Source: UBA7332 sp051652645
GTDB taxonomy: Bacteria > Bacteroidota > Bacteroidia > Bacteroidales > UBA7332
DNA: 35,311 nt
Direction: 5' to 3'
NCBI GenBank assembly: GCA_051652645.1
Contig: JBOFUP010000006.1
Span: 1 to 35,311 of the forward strand
The stretch's first letter is position 1. Every line of letters begins with the position of its first letter. A program made the position numbers and the translations under genes. A model generated the notes under the pieces. It was given only the letters and a program-made list of their open reading frames with translations. It made no database searches and was not told the DNA's origin. Shown here piece after piece: positions 1 to 8,159 of the stretch.

Positions 1-341
1 CGGTAAATCACGTTGCTTCAAGAGCAAGAAGAAAGAAAATTTTGAAATTGACCAGAGGTTACTTTGGTGCAAGAAAAAACGTTTGGACAGTAGCAAAAAA
101 CACATGGGAGAAAGGTTTGACTTATGCTTACCGTGACCGCAAAGCTAAAAAACGCAACTTCCGCGCATTGTGGATTCAGCGTATCAATGCTGCAGCTCGT
201 TTGAACGGTATGTCATACTCTAAATTGATGGGTGGCCTTCACAAAGCTGGTGTTGAAATCAACCGTAAAGTTTTGGCTGATTTGGCTGTTAATCATCCAG
301 AGGCTTTTGCTGCAATCGTAGCTAAAGCAAAACAAGCTTAA
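1..341 (+). CDS. rplT: 50S ribosomal protein L20 (5' truncated by window edge)
   Basis: Ribosomal protein L20 binds 23S rRNA early in large-subunit assembly. The reading frame is open from base 3 and reads VNHVASRARRKKILKLTRGY before the internal TTG at 42. L20 normally begins MPRSVNHVASR, so only about four residues lie outside the window and the TTG is not the start. The basic N-terminus and the segments YFGARKNVW and RNFRALWIQRINAAAR are classic L20 sequence. In most bacteria L20 closes an infC-rpmI-rplT operon; the strong hairpin terminator that follows at 366-396 fits that. Nothing is odd apart from the truncation by the window. Confidence 0.98.
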   Translation, partial: VNHVASRARRKKILKLTRGYFGARKNVWTVAKNTWEKGLTYAYRDRKAKKRNFRALWIQRINAAARLNGMSYSKLMGGLHKAGVEINRKVLADLAVNHPEAFAAIVAKAKQA

Positions 342-365
342 TCTGTCCCACAGATATAGTTTTAT

Positions 366-396
366 AAAGAGGCCCCTTTTTAGGGGCCTCTTTTTG
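366..396 (+). terminator. Rho-independent terminator after rplT
   Basis: An 11-bp perfect stem (366-376 paired with 383-393, arm AAAGAGGCCCC) closes a six-base loop and runs into a T tract. It sits 25 bp after the rplT stop. Confidence 0.9.
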
Positions 397-430
397 TATA
401 TATATATCAGAGATTCGATGGAATTTTGTA

Positions 431-438
431 TATATTTG
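431..438 (+). promoter_or_regulatory. Bacteroidetes-type -7 box for the S9 peptidase gene
   Basis: TATATTTG matches the -7 consensus TAnnTTTG and lies 26 bp before the ATG at 465. No convincing -33 TTG is present at the usual spacing. Confidence 0.5.
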
Positions 439-464
439 CCTTATAAACTATAATTACTAAGATT

Positions 465-3014
465 ATGATTAACATCTATTTGCGCAGGATGGTTTTAGGC
501 GGTTTTGCTCTAACTATGCTTCCCAGCTTATATGCTTTGGAAAAGGGTGCTTCATTGAAGCTATATGGTCCAGTCGATATTCGAAAACCAATATTGGTAG
601 ACTCAACTGATGTTGAAGAGAAACGTTTTGTTGCCTCTCAACTTCTCGAGAATAGCCAAATGCTAGAGAAATCCAAACTAACAGGAGAGGTTATTAACTC
701 TGATACTACTTACACATTCACATGGAGCAAGCAGGGAGAGGGTTACAAGCTGTATGAACTGCATTTTACAATAGATATTGATAGATATAGTGATGCAACG
801 CTAGATTTAGAGACATTAGGAGAGTTTAAACTATACCAAAATGGTTCTATGGTAGGCAGTAAATTGGAGTTTCAAGATAGCATAACTTCAAAGAGTAAGG
901 TTGCTCTTAAGATTAAGCTAGAGCCTCGAACGCATAATTTCATCCTACGATATTTATCAAACGAAAATGAGAAATCTCCAGCTATCAAATTTGACTTCAA
1001 ACCAACAGATAAGGAGTCCATATATAGTATAAATAGTGGAGAAAACTCATCTAGGATATATCTTTCAGAATTGATGTGTGGAGAGAGAGTAACCTCAGTG
1101 TCTATATCTCCATCAGGTAAGTATCTTATTTCTAGATACTCAATGACAACGCTTGATGGCAAGAGCTCAAACTATGTTAAGGTTTCAGAGAGAATAAGTG
1201 GTAAAGAGATAATAAATGAGAGTGGGACCAGAGTCTCTATGAGATGGATGCCTAATAGTGATATACTATGCTACGCGGCAAATGGGGTAGGGAGTAGAGA
1301 ATTAAGGAGCATTGATCCTGTTTCATTAAGAGAAAACATAATGGCAAGTTCTATTCCTGATGGCTCTTTTGTGATTACCCCAGACGAGAGTGCTCTAATA
1401 TTCTCAGTAACTCAATCTAAATCAAAAGATAAAGGAGATCTAAAGAGACTTCTTTCGCCAGATGATAGGCAGGCACAATGGAGAACAAGATCATTCATTG
1501 GGCGCTATGATCTTGCAACAGGTGGGTATGAGCAATTAACCTTCGGACATACAACCACATCGTTGAATGATATAAAGCAAGATGGCTCAAAACTTTTATT
1601 CTCAACGAGTCGACAAGAGTTGAGTGATAGACCATTCTCTGTCTCATCACTCTTTGAGCTTGATTTAAAGACGGGATCTATTGATACTCTTTGGTTAAAT
1701 CAAAGATATGCAGGTTCAGCAAAATATTCTCCAGATGGAACAAAACTGTTGGTTGTAGCATCTGCAGATGCTTTTGAAGGAGTTGGTAATCCACTGACAG
1801 ACTCTTTGATTGTCAACTCATATGATATGCAGCTCTTTAGTTTCGATATATCTACACGAAAAGCCGTTGCACTAACCAAAGATTTTGCTCCAAGTATTCA
1901 AAGCATAGAGTGGAATAAGACAGATAATATGATATATGCTTTGGTTGAAGATAAAGACCAAGTTGCAATATATACAATTAATCCAAAAACCTCTTCAGCT
2001 AAGAAAATAGAGCTTAAAGAGGATGTGATTCGTGCTTTTTCAATGAATAAAAGTGGTTCGCATATGGCATATATCGGCCAAAGTGCCTCTAACTTCACGA
2101 ATGGATATATTTATGATATCAAAAAAGGGAGTTCGAACCTATTCTTTGATGGTACTAGCAAGAGGTTGGGTAATGTAGAGCTAGGTGAAGTCAAAGAGTG
2201 GAACTTTACTTCGGCTGATGGTAGCATTATTGAAGGTAGATACTATTTGCCACCAAATTTCGATCCCACAAAGAGCTATCCTATGATAGTATATTACTAC
2301 GGAGGAACATCTCCAACATCAAGAACTCTAGAACACCCGTACCCGATGCACTTATATGCAGCACAAGGGTATGTAGTCTATACATTAAATCCAAGTGGAA
2401 CTACAGGATTTGGGTCTGAATTTGCTGCCCGTCACGTCAATGCTTGGGGTAAGCGCACTGCTGATGAGATTATAGAAGGAACAAAGCGTTTCTGTCAAGA
2501 GCACTCATTCGTAGATAAGAAAAGAGTAGGTAATATTGGGGCTTCTTACGGTGGGTTCATGACTATGTATCTTCATACACAGACTGATATCTTTGCCACG
2601 GGTATTTCACATGCTGGAATTAGTGACATAACTAGTTATTGGGGTGAGGGATACTGGGGTTATCTATATAGCTCGGCAGCAAGTGCGAAGAGTTATCCAT
2701 GGAATAATCCAGAGCTATATGTTGGACAAAGTCCTCTATTCATGGCGGATAAGGTAAATAGTCCTTTATTACTTCTGCATGGTGAGGTTGACACCAATGT
2801 CCCAATTGGTGAGAGTATTCAGATGTACAATGCACTTAAACTTCTCGGTAAACCAGTAGAGTTTGTACGCGTAGCTGGTGAGGATCATGGTATTAGGGAC
2901 TATGCTAGACGAATTGAGTGGACAAAGACTATTTTGGCATGGTTTGATAAGAATCTTAAACAACAGTCCAATTGGTGGGAGTCAATGTATCCAAAGTCAA
3001 AGCTAGAGGATTAA
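465..3014 (+). CDS. Secreted S9-family (prolyl oligopeptidase/DPP IV-like) serine peptidase
   Basis: An 849-residue exported peptidase. Residues 1-25 form a signal peptide (basic MINIYLRR, then a hydrophobic stretch ending near LYA). Residues from about 190 to 590 hold short repeats such as SISPSGKYLIS and AKYSPDGTKLLVV, typical of the TolB/WD-like beta-propeller that gates S9 peptidases. The C-terminal alpha/beta-hydrolase domain carries the catalytic triad: Ser694 in GASYGG, Asp776 in GEVDTNVP and His808 in GEDHG. The family removes or cleaves short peptides, often after proline, in the periplasm or at the cell surface, which suits a peptide-fermenting Bacteroidales. The exact specificity (dipeptidyl, tripeptidyl or acyl-aminoacyl) cannot be read from the sequence. 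It is a single-gene unit with its own promoter and terminator. Confidence 0.93.
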   Translation: MINIYLRRMVLGGFALTMLPSLYALEKGASLKLYGPVDIRKPILVDSTDVEEKRFVASQLLENSQMLEKSKLTGEVINSDTTYTFTWSKQGEGYKLYELHFTIDIDRYSDATLDLETLGEFKLYQNGSMVGSKLEFQDSITSKSKVALKIKLEPRTHNFILRYLSNENEKSPAIKFDFKPTDKESIYSINSGENSSRIYLSELMCGERVTSVSISPSGKYLISRYSMTTLDGKSSNYVKVSERISGKEIINESGTRVSMRWMPNSDILCYAANGVGSRELRSIDPVSLRENIMASSIPDGSFVITPDESALIFSVTQSKSKDKGDLKRLLSPDDRQAQWRTRSFIGRYDLATGGYEQLTFGHTTTSLNDIKQDGSKLLFSTSRQELSDRPFSVSSLFELDLKTGSIDTLWLNQRYAGSAKYSPDGTKLLVVASADAFEGVGNPLTDSLIVNSYDMQLFSFDISTRKAVALTKDFAPSIQSIEWNKTDNMIYALVEDKDQVAIYTINPKTSSAKKIELKEDVIRAFSMNKSGSHMAYIGQSASNFTNGYIYDIKKGSSNLFFDGTSKRLGNVELGEVKEWNFTSADGSIIEGRYYLPPNFDPTKSYPMIVYYYGGTSPTSRTLEHPYPMHLYAAQGYVVYTLNPSGTTGFGSEFAARHVNAWGKRTADEIIEGTKRFCQEHSFVDKKRVGNIGASYGGFMTMYLHTQTDIFATGISHAGISDITSYWGEGYWGYLYSSAASAKSYPWNNPELYVGQSPLFMADKVNSPLLLLHGEVDTNVPIGESIQMYNALKLLGKPVEFVRVAGEDHGIRDYARRIEWTKTILAWFDKNLKQQSNWWESMYPKSKLED

Positions 3015-3092
3015 TATCATATTATACCAAATAATAGATTGTAATGCATCTATATTTATAGTGATAATACCTACTAGTGTCATACTAAACAA

Positions 3093-3133
3093 AAACCCTC
3101 TTTCAAAAGATCTATTCTTTTGAAAGAGGGTTT
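3093..3133. terminator. Hairpin terminator after the S9 peptidase gene
   Basis: An 18-bp perfect stem (3093-3110 with 3116-3133) closes a five-base loop. It is flanked by A-rich and T-rich ends, so it could also work on the opposite strand. It lies about 80 bp after the peptidase stop. Confidence 0.8.
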
Positions 3134-3250
3134 GAATAATAAAATACAAATCAATAGGGATGAAATACTAATGGATTTACATGTAGTAATATTTGATTTT
3201 GAATCTCTAGATTTGTAGTTTAAGGATAGTATTACGTTCATTGCAAGTAT

Positions 3251-3306
3251 AAATAACAATAGTGGGGAGGTAACTCAATTGAGTTACCTCCCCACTATTG
3301 TTATTT
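3251..3306 (-). terminator. Perfect 56-bp palindrome at the end of the TRIC-family gene
   Basis: Bases 3251-3278 are the exact reverse complement of 3279-3306, with no spacer; the centre reads AACTCAATTGAGTT. The palindrome contains the stop codon (3301-3303) of the minus-strand gene, so the stem begins inside the coding end. Its AT-rich flanks give a U tract on the transcript. It most likely terminates the minus-strand gene and blocks read-through from the left. Confidence 0.8.
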
Positions 3307-3933
3307 ATCGTCTATCTCCTCATGGTGTTCTCCAGGAAGAACAGGCATTGAAATATGATATTTTACAGCTAATAATCTAGTTATAATAACCGCCATAGCA
3401 GCTGCTATCTGTGTTATTTCAGTATTAAATCCTAAGAAATCAAACAATCCGTAGATAACTCCACCCACAAGGCAGGCAAGGGCGTAAATTTCTTTACGAA
3501 AAATCAGAGGGACTTCATTAATTAATATATCCCTAATAACACCTCCTGCAGCACCGGTGATCGTTCCCATCAATGCTGCTACCCAATATGGATAGCCAAA
3601 GCTCAATGACTTTTCAAAACCAACAACCACAAACAATCCAATACCTATAGTATCAAAAAGGAAGAACGCATTGTTGAATCTTAAAATGTGACGTCCTCCC
3701 ATAATTACTGAAACAAGAGCAATACCAGTCCAAACTAAATACGATGGTTGGGTCATCCAAAAAGGTGTTGCTCCAAGTAGGAGATCACGAGTTGTTCCGC
3801 CTCCAATGGCGGTTACAAGTCCAACAACATATGCACCAAACCAATCAAAACGTTTAAGAGAGGCAAGTCTAATGCCACTAATGGCGAATGCAAATGTTCC
3901 CAAATAATCGAGCAGGCTAACAAAACTAATCAT
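3301..3933 (-). CDS. TRIC-family (UPF0126/YicG-like) membrane channel protein
   Basis: A 210-residue integral membrane protein with seven hydrophobic stretches. It shows the two-fold repeat of the bacterial trimeric intracellular cation channel family: a first repeat with AIGGGTTRDLLLG and a second with GAAGGVIRDILINEVP. The paired glycine-rich GGG/AGG followed by (T/I)RD is the hallmark of the family, whose prokaryotic members form trimeric cation (mainly potassium) channels. Physiological role in bacteria is not settled. Length (about 200-215) is normal. It is monocistronic, divergent from the cyclophilin gene at 4009, with a -7 box at 3954-3961. The C-terminal tail (GEHHEEIDDK) is charged and probably cytoplasmic. 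Confidence 0.9.
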   Translation of the reverse strand: MISFVSLLDYLGTFAFAISGIRLASLKRFDWFGAYVVGLVTAIGGGTTRDLLLGATPFWMTQPSYLVWTGIALVSVIMGGRHILRFNNAFFLFDTIGIGLFVVVGFEKSLSFGYPYWVAALMGTITGAAGGVIRDILINEVPLIFRKEIYALACLVGGVIYGLFDFLGFNTEITQIAAAMAVIITRLLAVKYHISMPVLPGEHHEEIDDK

Positions 3934-3953
3934 CTTCGGTCTATATTTTGCTG

Positions 3954-3961
3954 CAAAGATA
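3954..3961 (-). promoter_or_regulatory. -7 box (minus strand) for the TRIC-family gene
   Basis: The minus strand reads TATCTTTG, matching TAnnTTTG, 20 bp before the ATG at 3933. A second TATCTTTG on the same strand lies at 3993-4000, which could be an alternative start site. Confidence 0.5.
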
Positions 3962-3972
3962 GATAAAAGCGT

Positions 3973-3980
3973 TATTTTTG
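3973..3980 (+). promoter_or_regulatory. -7 box for the cyclophilin-M16 unit
   Basis: TATTTTTG matches TAnnTTTG, with a TTG at 3948-3950 (22-bp spacing). It is 28 bp before the ATG at 4009. Confidence 0.45.
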
Positions 3981-4008
3981 CGAAGTAATAATCAAAGATA
4001 TAAAGTTA

Positions 4009-4833
4009 ATGAAACATATATTTAAACCTTTAATAATTCTATTTATGGCTTTAGAAGCAGCTTCATGCGGTACAATCAAGGATAAGGATGCTTTAGTTCT
4101 TATTGAAACAGAACTAGGAGATATAAAAGTAATGTTGTATGATGAGACACCACTACACAAAGAAAACTTCTTGAAACTTGTAAGAGAAGGCTTTTATGAT
4201 GGACAAGCATTTCATCGTGTTATAAAGAATTTTGTGGTTCAGGGTGGTGATCCTGATTCTAAAGGAGCTCCAGCTGGCAAGCAATTAGGCACAGGTGGGC
4301 CAGGCTACAATGTAGATGCTGAAATCGTATACCCACAACTATTCCACAAGCGCGGTGCATTAGCGGCTGCTCGTCAGGGTGATGAAACGAATCCTGAGCG
4401 TAAATCAAGCGGCTCTCAGTTTTATATCGTTTGGGGCGAAACATACTCTGAAGGCAAATTGAATGCCATGGAAGATCAAATGACACAGATGCAGGAGCGC
4501 AAGATCTTTGACAAACTAGCAGCTGAACGCAGAAGTGAGATTATGGACCTTCGTCGCAACAAGGACCAAGACGGACTATACAATCTTCAAGAAGAGTTGA
4601 TAGCCATGACAAAAGCTATGATGAGCGAGACTCCTAAATTTAAGTTTACGCCCCAGCAACGTGAAGCGTATAAGGTAAAGGGTGGAACCCCACACTTAGA
4701 TAATGAATACACTGTATTTGGAGAAGTTATCGAAGGGCTAGAGGTTGTTGAGAAGATACAAAAGTGTAAGACTCAGCGCGGTGATCGTCCCGAAAAAGAT
4801 ATAACTTACAAAATGAAACTTATTAAGAAGTGA
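4009..4833 (+). CDS. Cyclophilin-type peptidyl-prolyl cis-trans isomerase, lipoprotein
   Basis: A 274-residue periplasmic or outer-membrane-anchored folding catalyst. Residues 1-20 are a lipoprotein signal ending in the lipobox AASC (Cys20). The cyclophilin fold follows: TELGDIKVMLYDETP, GFYDGQAFHRVIKNFVVQGGDP (FHRV with the catalytic Arg), GSQFYI and YTVFGEVIEGLEVVEKI. Between GSQFYIVWGETYSEG and the TPHLDNEYTVFG strand there is an insertion of about 60 residues, strongly charged and probably coiled coil (QERKIFDKLAAERR, DLRRNKDQDGLYNLQEEL), which I recall as common in Bacteroidales homologues. The stop overlaps the GTG start of the M16 peptidase (GTGA), so the two are translationally coupled. 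Confidence 0.92.
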   Translation: MKHIFKPLIILFMALEAASCGTIKDKDALVLIETELGDIKVMLYDETPLHKENFLKLVREGFYDGQAFHRVIKNFVVQGGDPDSKGAPAGKQLGTGGPGYNVDAEIVYPQLFHKRGALAAARQGDETNPERKSSGSQFYIVWGETYSEGKLNAMEDQMTQMQERKIFDKLAAERRSEIMDLRRNKDQDGLYNLQEELIAMTKAMMSETPKFKFTPQQREAYKVKGGTPHLDNEYTVFGEVIEGLEVVEKIQKCKTQRGDRPEKDITYKMKLIKK

Positions 4834-6077
4834 GTAATATAAATAGATATACATTGGCCAATGGCCTTCGTTTGCTACATGAGGAGGATAAAACAACTCA
4901 GATGGTAGCACTGAATCTTCTTTATGATGTTGGCTCGAAGGATGAAGATCCAGAGAGGACTGGCTTTGCTCACCTATTTGAACACTTAATGTTTAGCGGT
5001 AGCGTAAACATAGAGGATTATGACACTCCACTACAAGATGCAGGGGGTGAAAATAACGCATGGACAAGTAGTGACTGTACAAACTACTACTGCGTTGTTC
5101 CTCGTCAAAACGTAGAGACTGCTTTCTGGCTTGAATCTGACAGAATGCTAGGTCTTGCATTCTCTCAGCAGAGTCTTGATGTTCAGAAGAGCGTTGTTAT
5201 TGAAGAGTTTAAGCAAAGAGTGCTTAACCAGCCATACGGTGATGTCTCTTTGCTTATCAGACCCTTAGCTTATAAAGAACACACATATAGGTGGGCTACT
5301 ATTGGAAAGAGTCCTGAGCATATAGAACAAGCAACATTGCAAGAGGTTAAAGAGTTCTTCTATAAACATTATGCTCCGAATAATGCAATACTTGGGGTGA
5401 CAGGTAATATATCCTTTGAGGAAGCTAAAGCTTTGACTGAAAAGTGGTTTGGTGGTATTGAGTCACGGGATGTGGTCAAGCGCAATCTCCCAAAAGAACC
5501 TAAGCAAACACAAGCTCGTTTTCTAGAGGTATATAGAGATGTTCCACACTCTACTCTGATGAAAGCGTATCATATGTGCAATAGAGCCCATGAAGATTAC
5601 CAAGCATATGATGTTATATCCGACATTTTAGCTAATGGACGATCAGCTAGGCTTTTTGATCAACTAGTGATGAAGAGTCAAAAGTTTATTGAGGCAAATG
5701 CATATATTACTGGAGATCTTGATGAGGGGCTTTTCTTTGTTACAGCAAAACCAAAACCAGGAGTAACTCTTGAGGAGGCTGACTCAATGATAACATCCGA
5801 ACTAGAGAGGTTGACCAAAGAGCTTGTAAGCGAATATGAGCTTAAAAAGGTGGTTAATAAATTTGAGTCTGGTGATCTATTCTCAAATATCAACTACACT
5901 AATAGAGCTTTCAATATTGCATACTACGAGATGTTTGACAAAGCTGAATCTTTAGATGTTGAAGTCTGCAAGTATCACGAACTGACTCCTGAGAGGATTA
6001 GGCAAGTGGCATCAGAGATGTTCAGAGCTGAGAATTGCTCGACACTTTACTACAGAGCAACCAATTCTGGGGAGTAG
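4830..6077 (+). CDS. M16-family zinc metallopeptidase (single-unit, 415 aa)
   Basis: A processing-peptidase-like protein. The inverted zinc site HxxEH is present as HLFEHLMFSG near residue 50, with the downstream acidic ligand expected in VVIEEF (about residue 130). GTG at 4830 is chosen as the start because it overlaps the previous stop in GTGA and gives the usual N-terminus NINRYTLANGLRLLHEED. At 415 residues it holds one pair of M16 half-domains (active plus C-terminal), not the roughly 950-residue pitrilysin form. There is no signal peptide, so it is likely cytoplasmic unless exported differently. Coupling to a secreted cyclophilin is curious, and the substrate is unknown. Confidence 0.9.
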   Translation: MSNINRYTLANGLRLLHEEDKTTQMVALNLLYDVGSKDEDPERTGFAHLFEHLMFSGSVNIEDYDTPLQDAGGENNAWTSSDCTNYYCVVPRQNVETAFWLESDRMLGLAFSQQSLDVQKSVVIEEFKQRVLNQPYGDVSLLIRPLAYKEHTYRWATIGKSPEHIEQATLQEVKEFFYKHYAPNNAILGVTGNISFEEAKALTEKWFGGIESRDVVKRNLPKEPKQTQARFLEVYRDVPHSTLMKAYHMCNRAHEDYQAYDVISDILANGRSARLFDQLVMKSQKFIEANAYITGDLDEGLFFVTAKPKPGVTLEEADSMITSELERLTKELVSEYELKKVVNKFESGDLFSNINYTNRAFNIAYYEMFDKAESLDVEVCKYHELTPERIRQVASEMFRAENCSTLYYRATNSGE

Positions 6078-6186
6078 ATGTTAGGTAATCTTTCATAGTT
6101 ACTACAATTTACCACAAAAAAACGCAAAATTGGGGCATTTTGCTATTCTATACTCAATAATATGATTGAAATCCGATGTAAAGCAT

Positions 6187-6194
6187 TACCTTTG
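6187..6194 (+). promoter_or_regulatory. Promoter of the DEAD-box helicase gene (-7 box TACCTTTG)
   Basis: TACCTTTG matches TAnnTTTG, with a TTG at 6166-6168 (18-bp spacing), 22 bp before the ATG at 6217. Confidence 0.6.
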
Positions 6195-6216
6195 TATTGG
6201 ATTTTAAAAATAAAGA

Positions 6217-8022
6217 ATGAGTACATTTAAAGAATTAGGTATTAGCGATGCGATCTTAAAAGCGATCGAAGAGTTGGGTTATGAGTCGCCGATGCCTGTA
6301 CAGAAGGAAGTTATTTCCACACTATTGGCAGAGGACTGTGATATCGTAGCATTAGCTCAAACGGGGACTGGAAAGACCGCAGCGTTTGGATTGCCGATTA
6401 TTCAGAAAGTAGATGTTTCCATTAAAGCTCCACAAGCCTTGATTTTGGCTCCTACACGTGAGCTTTGTCTTCAAATTACAAATGATTTAGAGTCTTACTC
6501 AAAATATACAGATGGCCTGAAGGTCTTGGCTGTATACGGGGGTTCGAGCATTGAACAGCAAATCAGAAGTTTGAAGAGTGGTGTGCAAATTGTTGCTGCA
6601 ACACCAGGACGCCTTTGTGATTTGATTAACCGTAGAGCTATTAAACTAGATGGTGTTCGTTTCGTCGTGATGGACGAGGCTGATGAGATGCTCAACATGG
6701 GCTTCAAAGATAGTCTTAACGATATTTTGGCACAGATTCCAGAAGACAAAAACACTCTTCTATTCTCTGCTACTATGCCTGCTGAGGTTGCTCGTATAGC
6801 GAAGAACTATATGACAAACCCTAAAGAGATTACAGTAGGACGTAAGAACGAAGGTTCGCTTAACGTTACACACGAAAGCTATATTGTTCACGCTCGTGAT
6901 AAGTATTTGGCTCTTAAACGTATTGCGGATAACAATCCTAACATCTACGGTATCATCTTCTGTCGCACTCGTCGTGAGACTCAAGAGATAGCTGATATGT
7001 TGATCAAGGATGGTTATAGTGCTGACTCACTTCACGGTGAGCTTTCACAGCAACAACGTGACCTTGTAATGCAGAAGTTCCGCCTTCGCACACTTCAGAT
7101 GCTTGTTGCAACTGACGTTGCTGCTCGTGGTTTGGATGTGGATAGTTTGACTCACGTTATCAACTACGGATTGCCTGATGATATCGAGACATACAACCAC
7201 CGTAGTGGTCGTACTGGTCGCGCAGGTCGTAAAGGTATCTCTTGTGCTATTATGCACGTTAAAGAGAAGGGTAAGCTTCGTGACATCGAGCGCATTATGG
7301 GTCGTAAGTTCGAGAAGGGACATGTTCCAACTGGAGCTGAGATTTGTGAGAAACAACTATTGCACTTCGTTGACAAAATTGACAACGTAGAAGTAAACGA
7401 GCAAGAAATTGCTAACTACATGCCGGCTGTTGAAGCTAAATTGGAGCATTTGACTAAAGAGGAACTTATCAAAAGATGTGTGTCTCTTGAGTTCAATAGA
7501 TTGATCGAGTATTATCGTGACGCTACAGATCTAGAGATCGTTAGTGACAAGAGAGAACCTCGTGAAGATCGTGGTTCAGCTCGTGGTGGCGCTTCTAAAG
7601 GTTTCACACGTGTATTTATCAATGTTGGTAAGATGGAAGGATTGTATCCAAACACTCTTATCGAATTGCTTAACCAACACGTTGGTTTCAGAGTACAGAT
7701 TGGTAAGATTGATCTATTGAAGAACTTCTCTTACTTTGAGGTACAAGATCGTGATGCAAGCGAGGTTATTAAAGCGCTTAATAACAACAACGAATTTGAA
7801 GGACGTCGCATTTTCTGCGAAGTAGCTCAAGAGCGTGGTGGTTCTGATCGTGGCCCTCGCCGTTCATTCGGTGGTGGTGACCGTCGTTTTGGCGATCGTG
7901 GTGGTGACCGCGGACCAAGAAGAGAGCGTTCTGATCGTGGTGGTAGCCGTGATGACCGTGGTGGAAACCGCGATGATCGTGGTGGAGACCGTGGAGGCTT
8001 CAGACGTAAACCAAGATACTAA
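6217..8022 (+). CDS. DEAD-box ATP-dependent RNA helicase (DeaD/CsdA-like)
   Basis: A 601-residue RNA helicase for ribosome assembly or mRNA remodelling. Motifs run in order: Q motif PMPVQ (25-29), Walker A AQTGTGKT (47-54), PTREL (79-83), TPGR (129-132), DEAD (153-156), SAT (184-186), then helicase domain 2 with ARGLDVDSLTHVINYGLP and HRSGRTGRAGRKG. Residues of about 480-555 (TRVFINVGKMEGLYPNTL through RRIFCEVAQ) match the DbpA-type RNA-binding domain, which recruits such helicases to structured RNA. The last 45 residues are a low-complexity tail of Arg, Gly and Asp with repeated DRGG units. A hairpin terminator follows. It is probably the main DeaD-type helicase; the exact paralogue name is uncertain. 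Confidence 0.95.
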   Translation: MSTFKELGISDAILKAIEELGYESPMPVQKEVISTLLAEDCDIVALAQTGTGKTAAFGLPIIQKVDVSIKAPQALILAPTRELCLQITNDLESYSKYTDGLKVLAVYGGSSIEQQIRSLKSGVQIVAATPGRLCDLINRRAIKLDGVRFVVMDEADEMLNMGFKDSLNDILAQIPEDKNTLLFSATMPAEVARIAKNYMTNPKEITVGRKNEGSLNVTHESYIVHARDKYLALKRIADNNPNIYGIIFCRTRRETQEIADMLIKDGYSADSLHGELSQQQRDLVMQKFRLRTLQMLVATDVAARGLDVDSLTHVINYGLPDDIETYNHRSGRTGRAGRKGISCAIMHVKEKGKLRDIERIMGRKFEKGHVPTGAEICEKQLLHFVDKIDNVEVNEQEIANYMPAVEAKLEHLTKEELIKRCVSLEFNRLIEYYRDATDLEIVSDKREPREDRGSARGGASKGFTRVFINVGKMEGLYPNTLIELLNQHVGFRVQIGKIDLLKNFSYFEVQDRDASEVIKALNNNNEFEGRRIFCEVAQERGGSDRGPRRSFGGGDRRFGDRGGDRGPRRERSDRGGSRDDRGGNRDDRGGDRGGFRRKPRY

Positions 8023-8050
8023 TAATAAGTATATTACGTATTAGATAAAC

Positions 8051-8092
8051 TAGCGAGACTATTAGGTAGACCCTGATAGTCTCGCTATTTTC
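8051..8092 (+). terminator. Terminator after the DEAD-box helicase gene
   Basis: A 12-bp perfect stem (8051-8062 with 8076-8087, arm TAGCGAGACTAT), extendable to 16 bp with one wobble pair, is followed by TTTT. Confidence 0.85.
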
Positions 8093-8102
8093 GTATATAC
8101 CG

Positions 8103-8133
8103 TTGTCATTATGCTCACTTTAGGTTATCTTTG
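8103..8133 (+). promoter_or_regulatory. Promoter of the DUF5063-exonuclease-aroC unit
   Basis: TTG at 8103-8105, a 20-bp spacer and TATCTTTG at 8126-8133 fit the Bacteroidetes -33/-7 pattern. The ATG follows at 8160. Confidence 0.6.
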
Positions 8134-8159
8134 TAATAAACAAATGAAGTACAAATAGT

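Noticed and set aside
42..44. TTG at 42 as the true start of rplT
   Set aside because: The frame stays open to the window edge and encodes the conserved L20 N-terminus before this codon.
397..407. TA repeat as a microsatellite or phase-variation tract
   Set aside because: Only about five TA units, in an AT-rich spacer before a promoter; no evidence for variation.
7835..8044. Small valine-rich protein in another frame of the helicase tail
   Set aside because: It is the shifted reading of the Arg/Gly repeat DNA and has no independent start signal.
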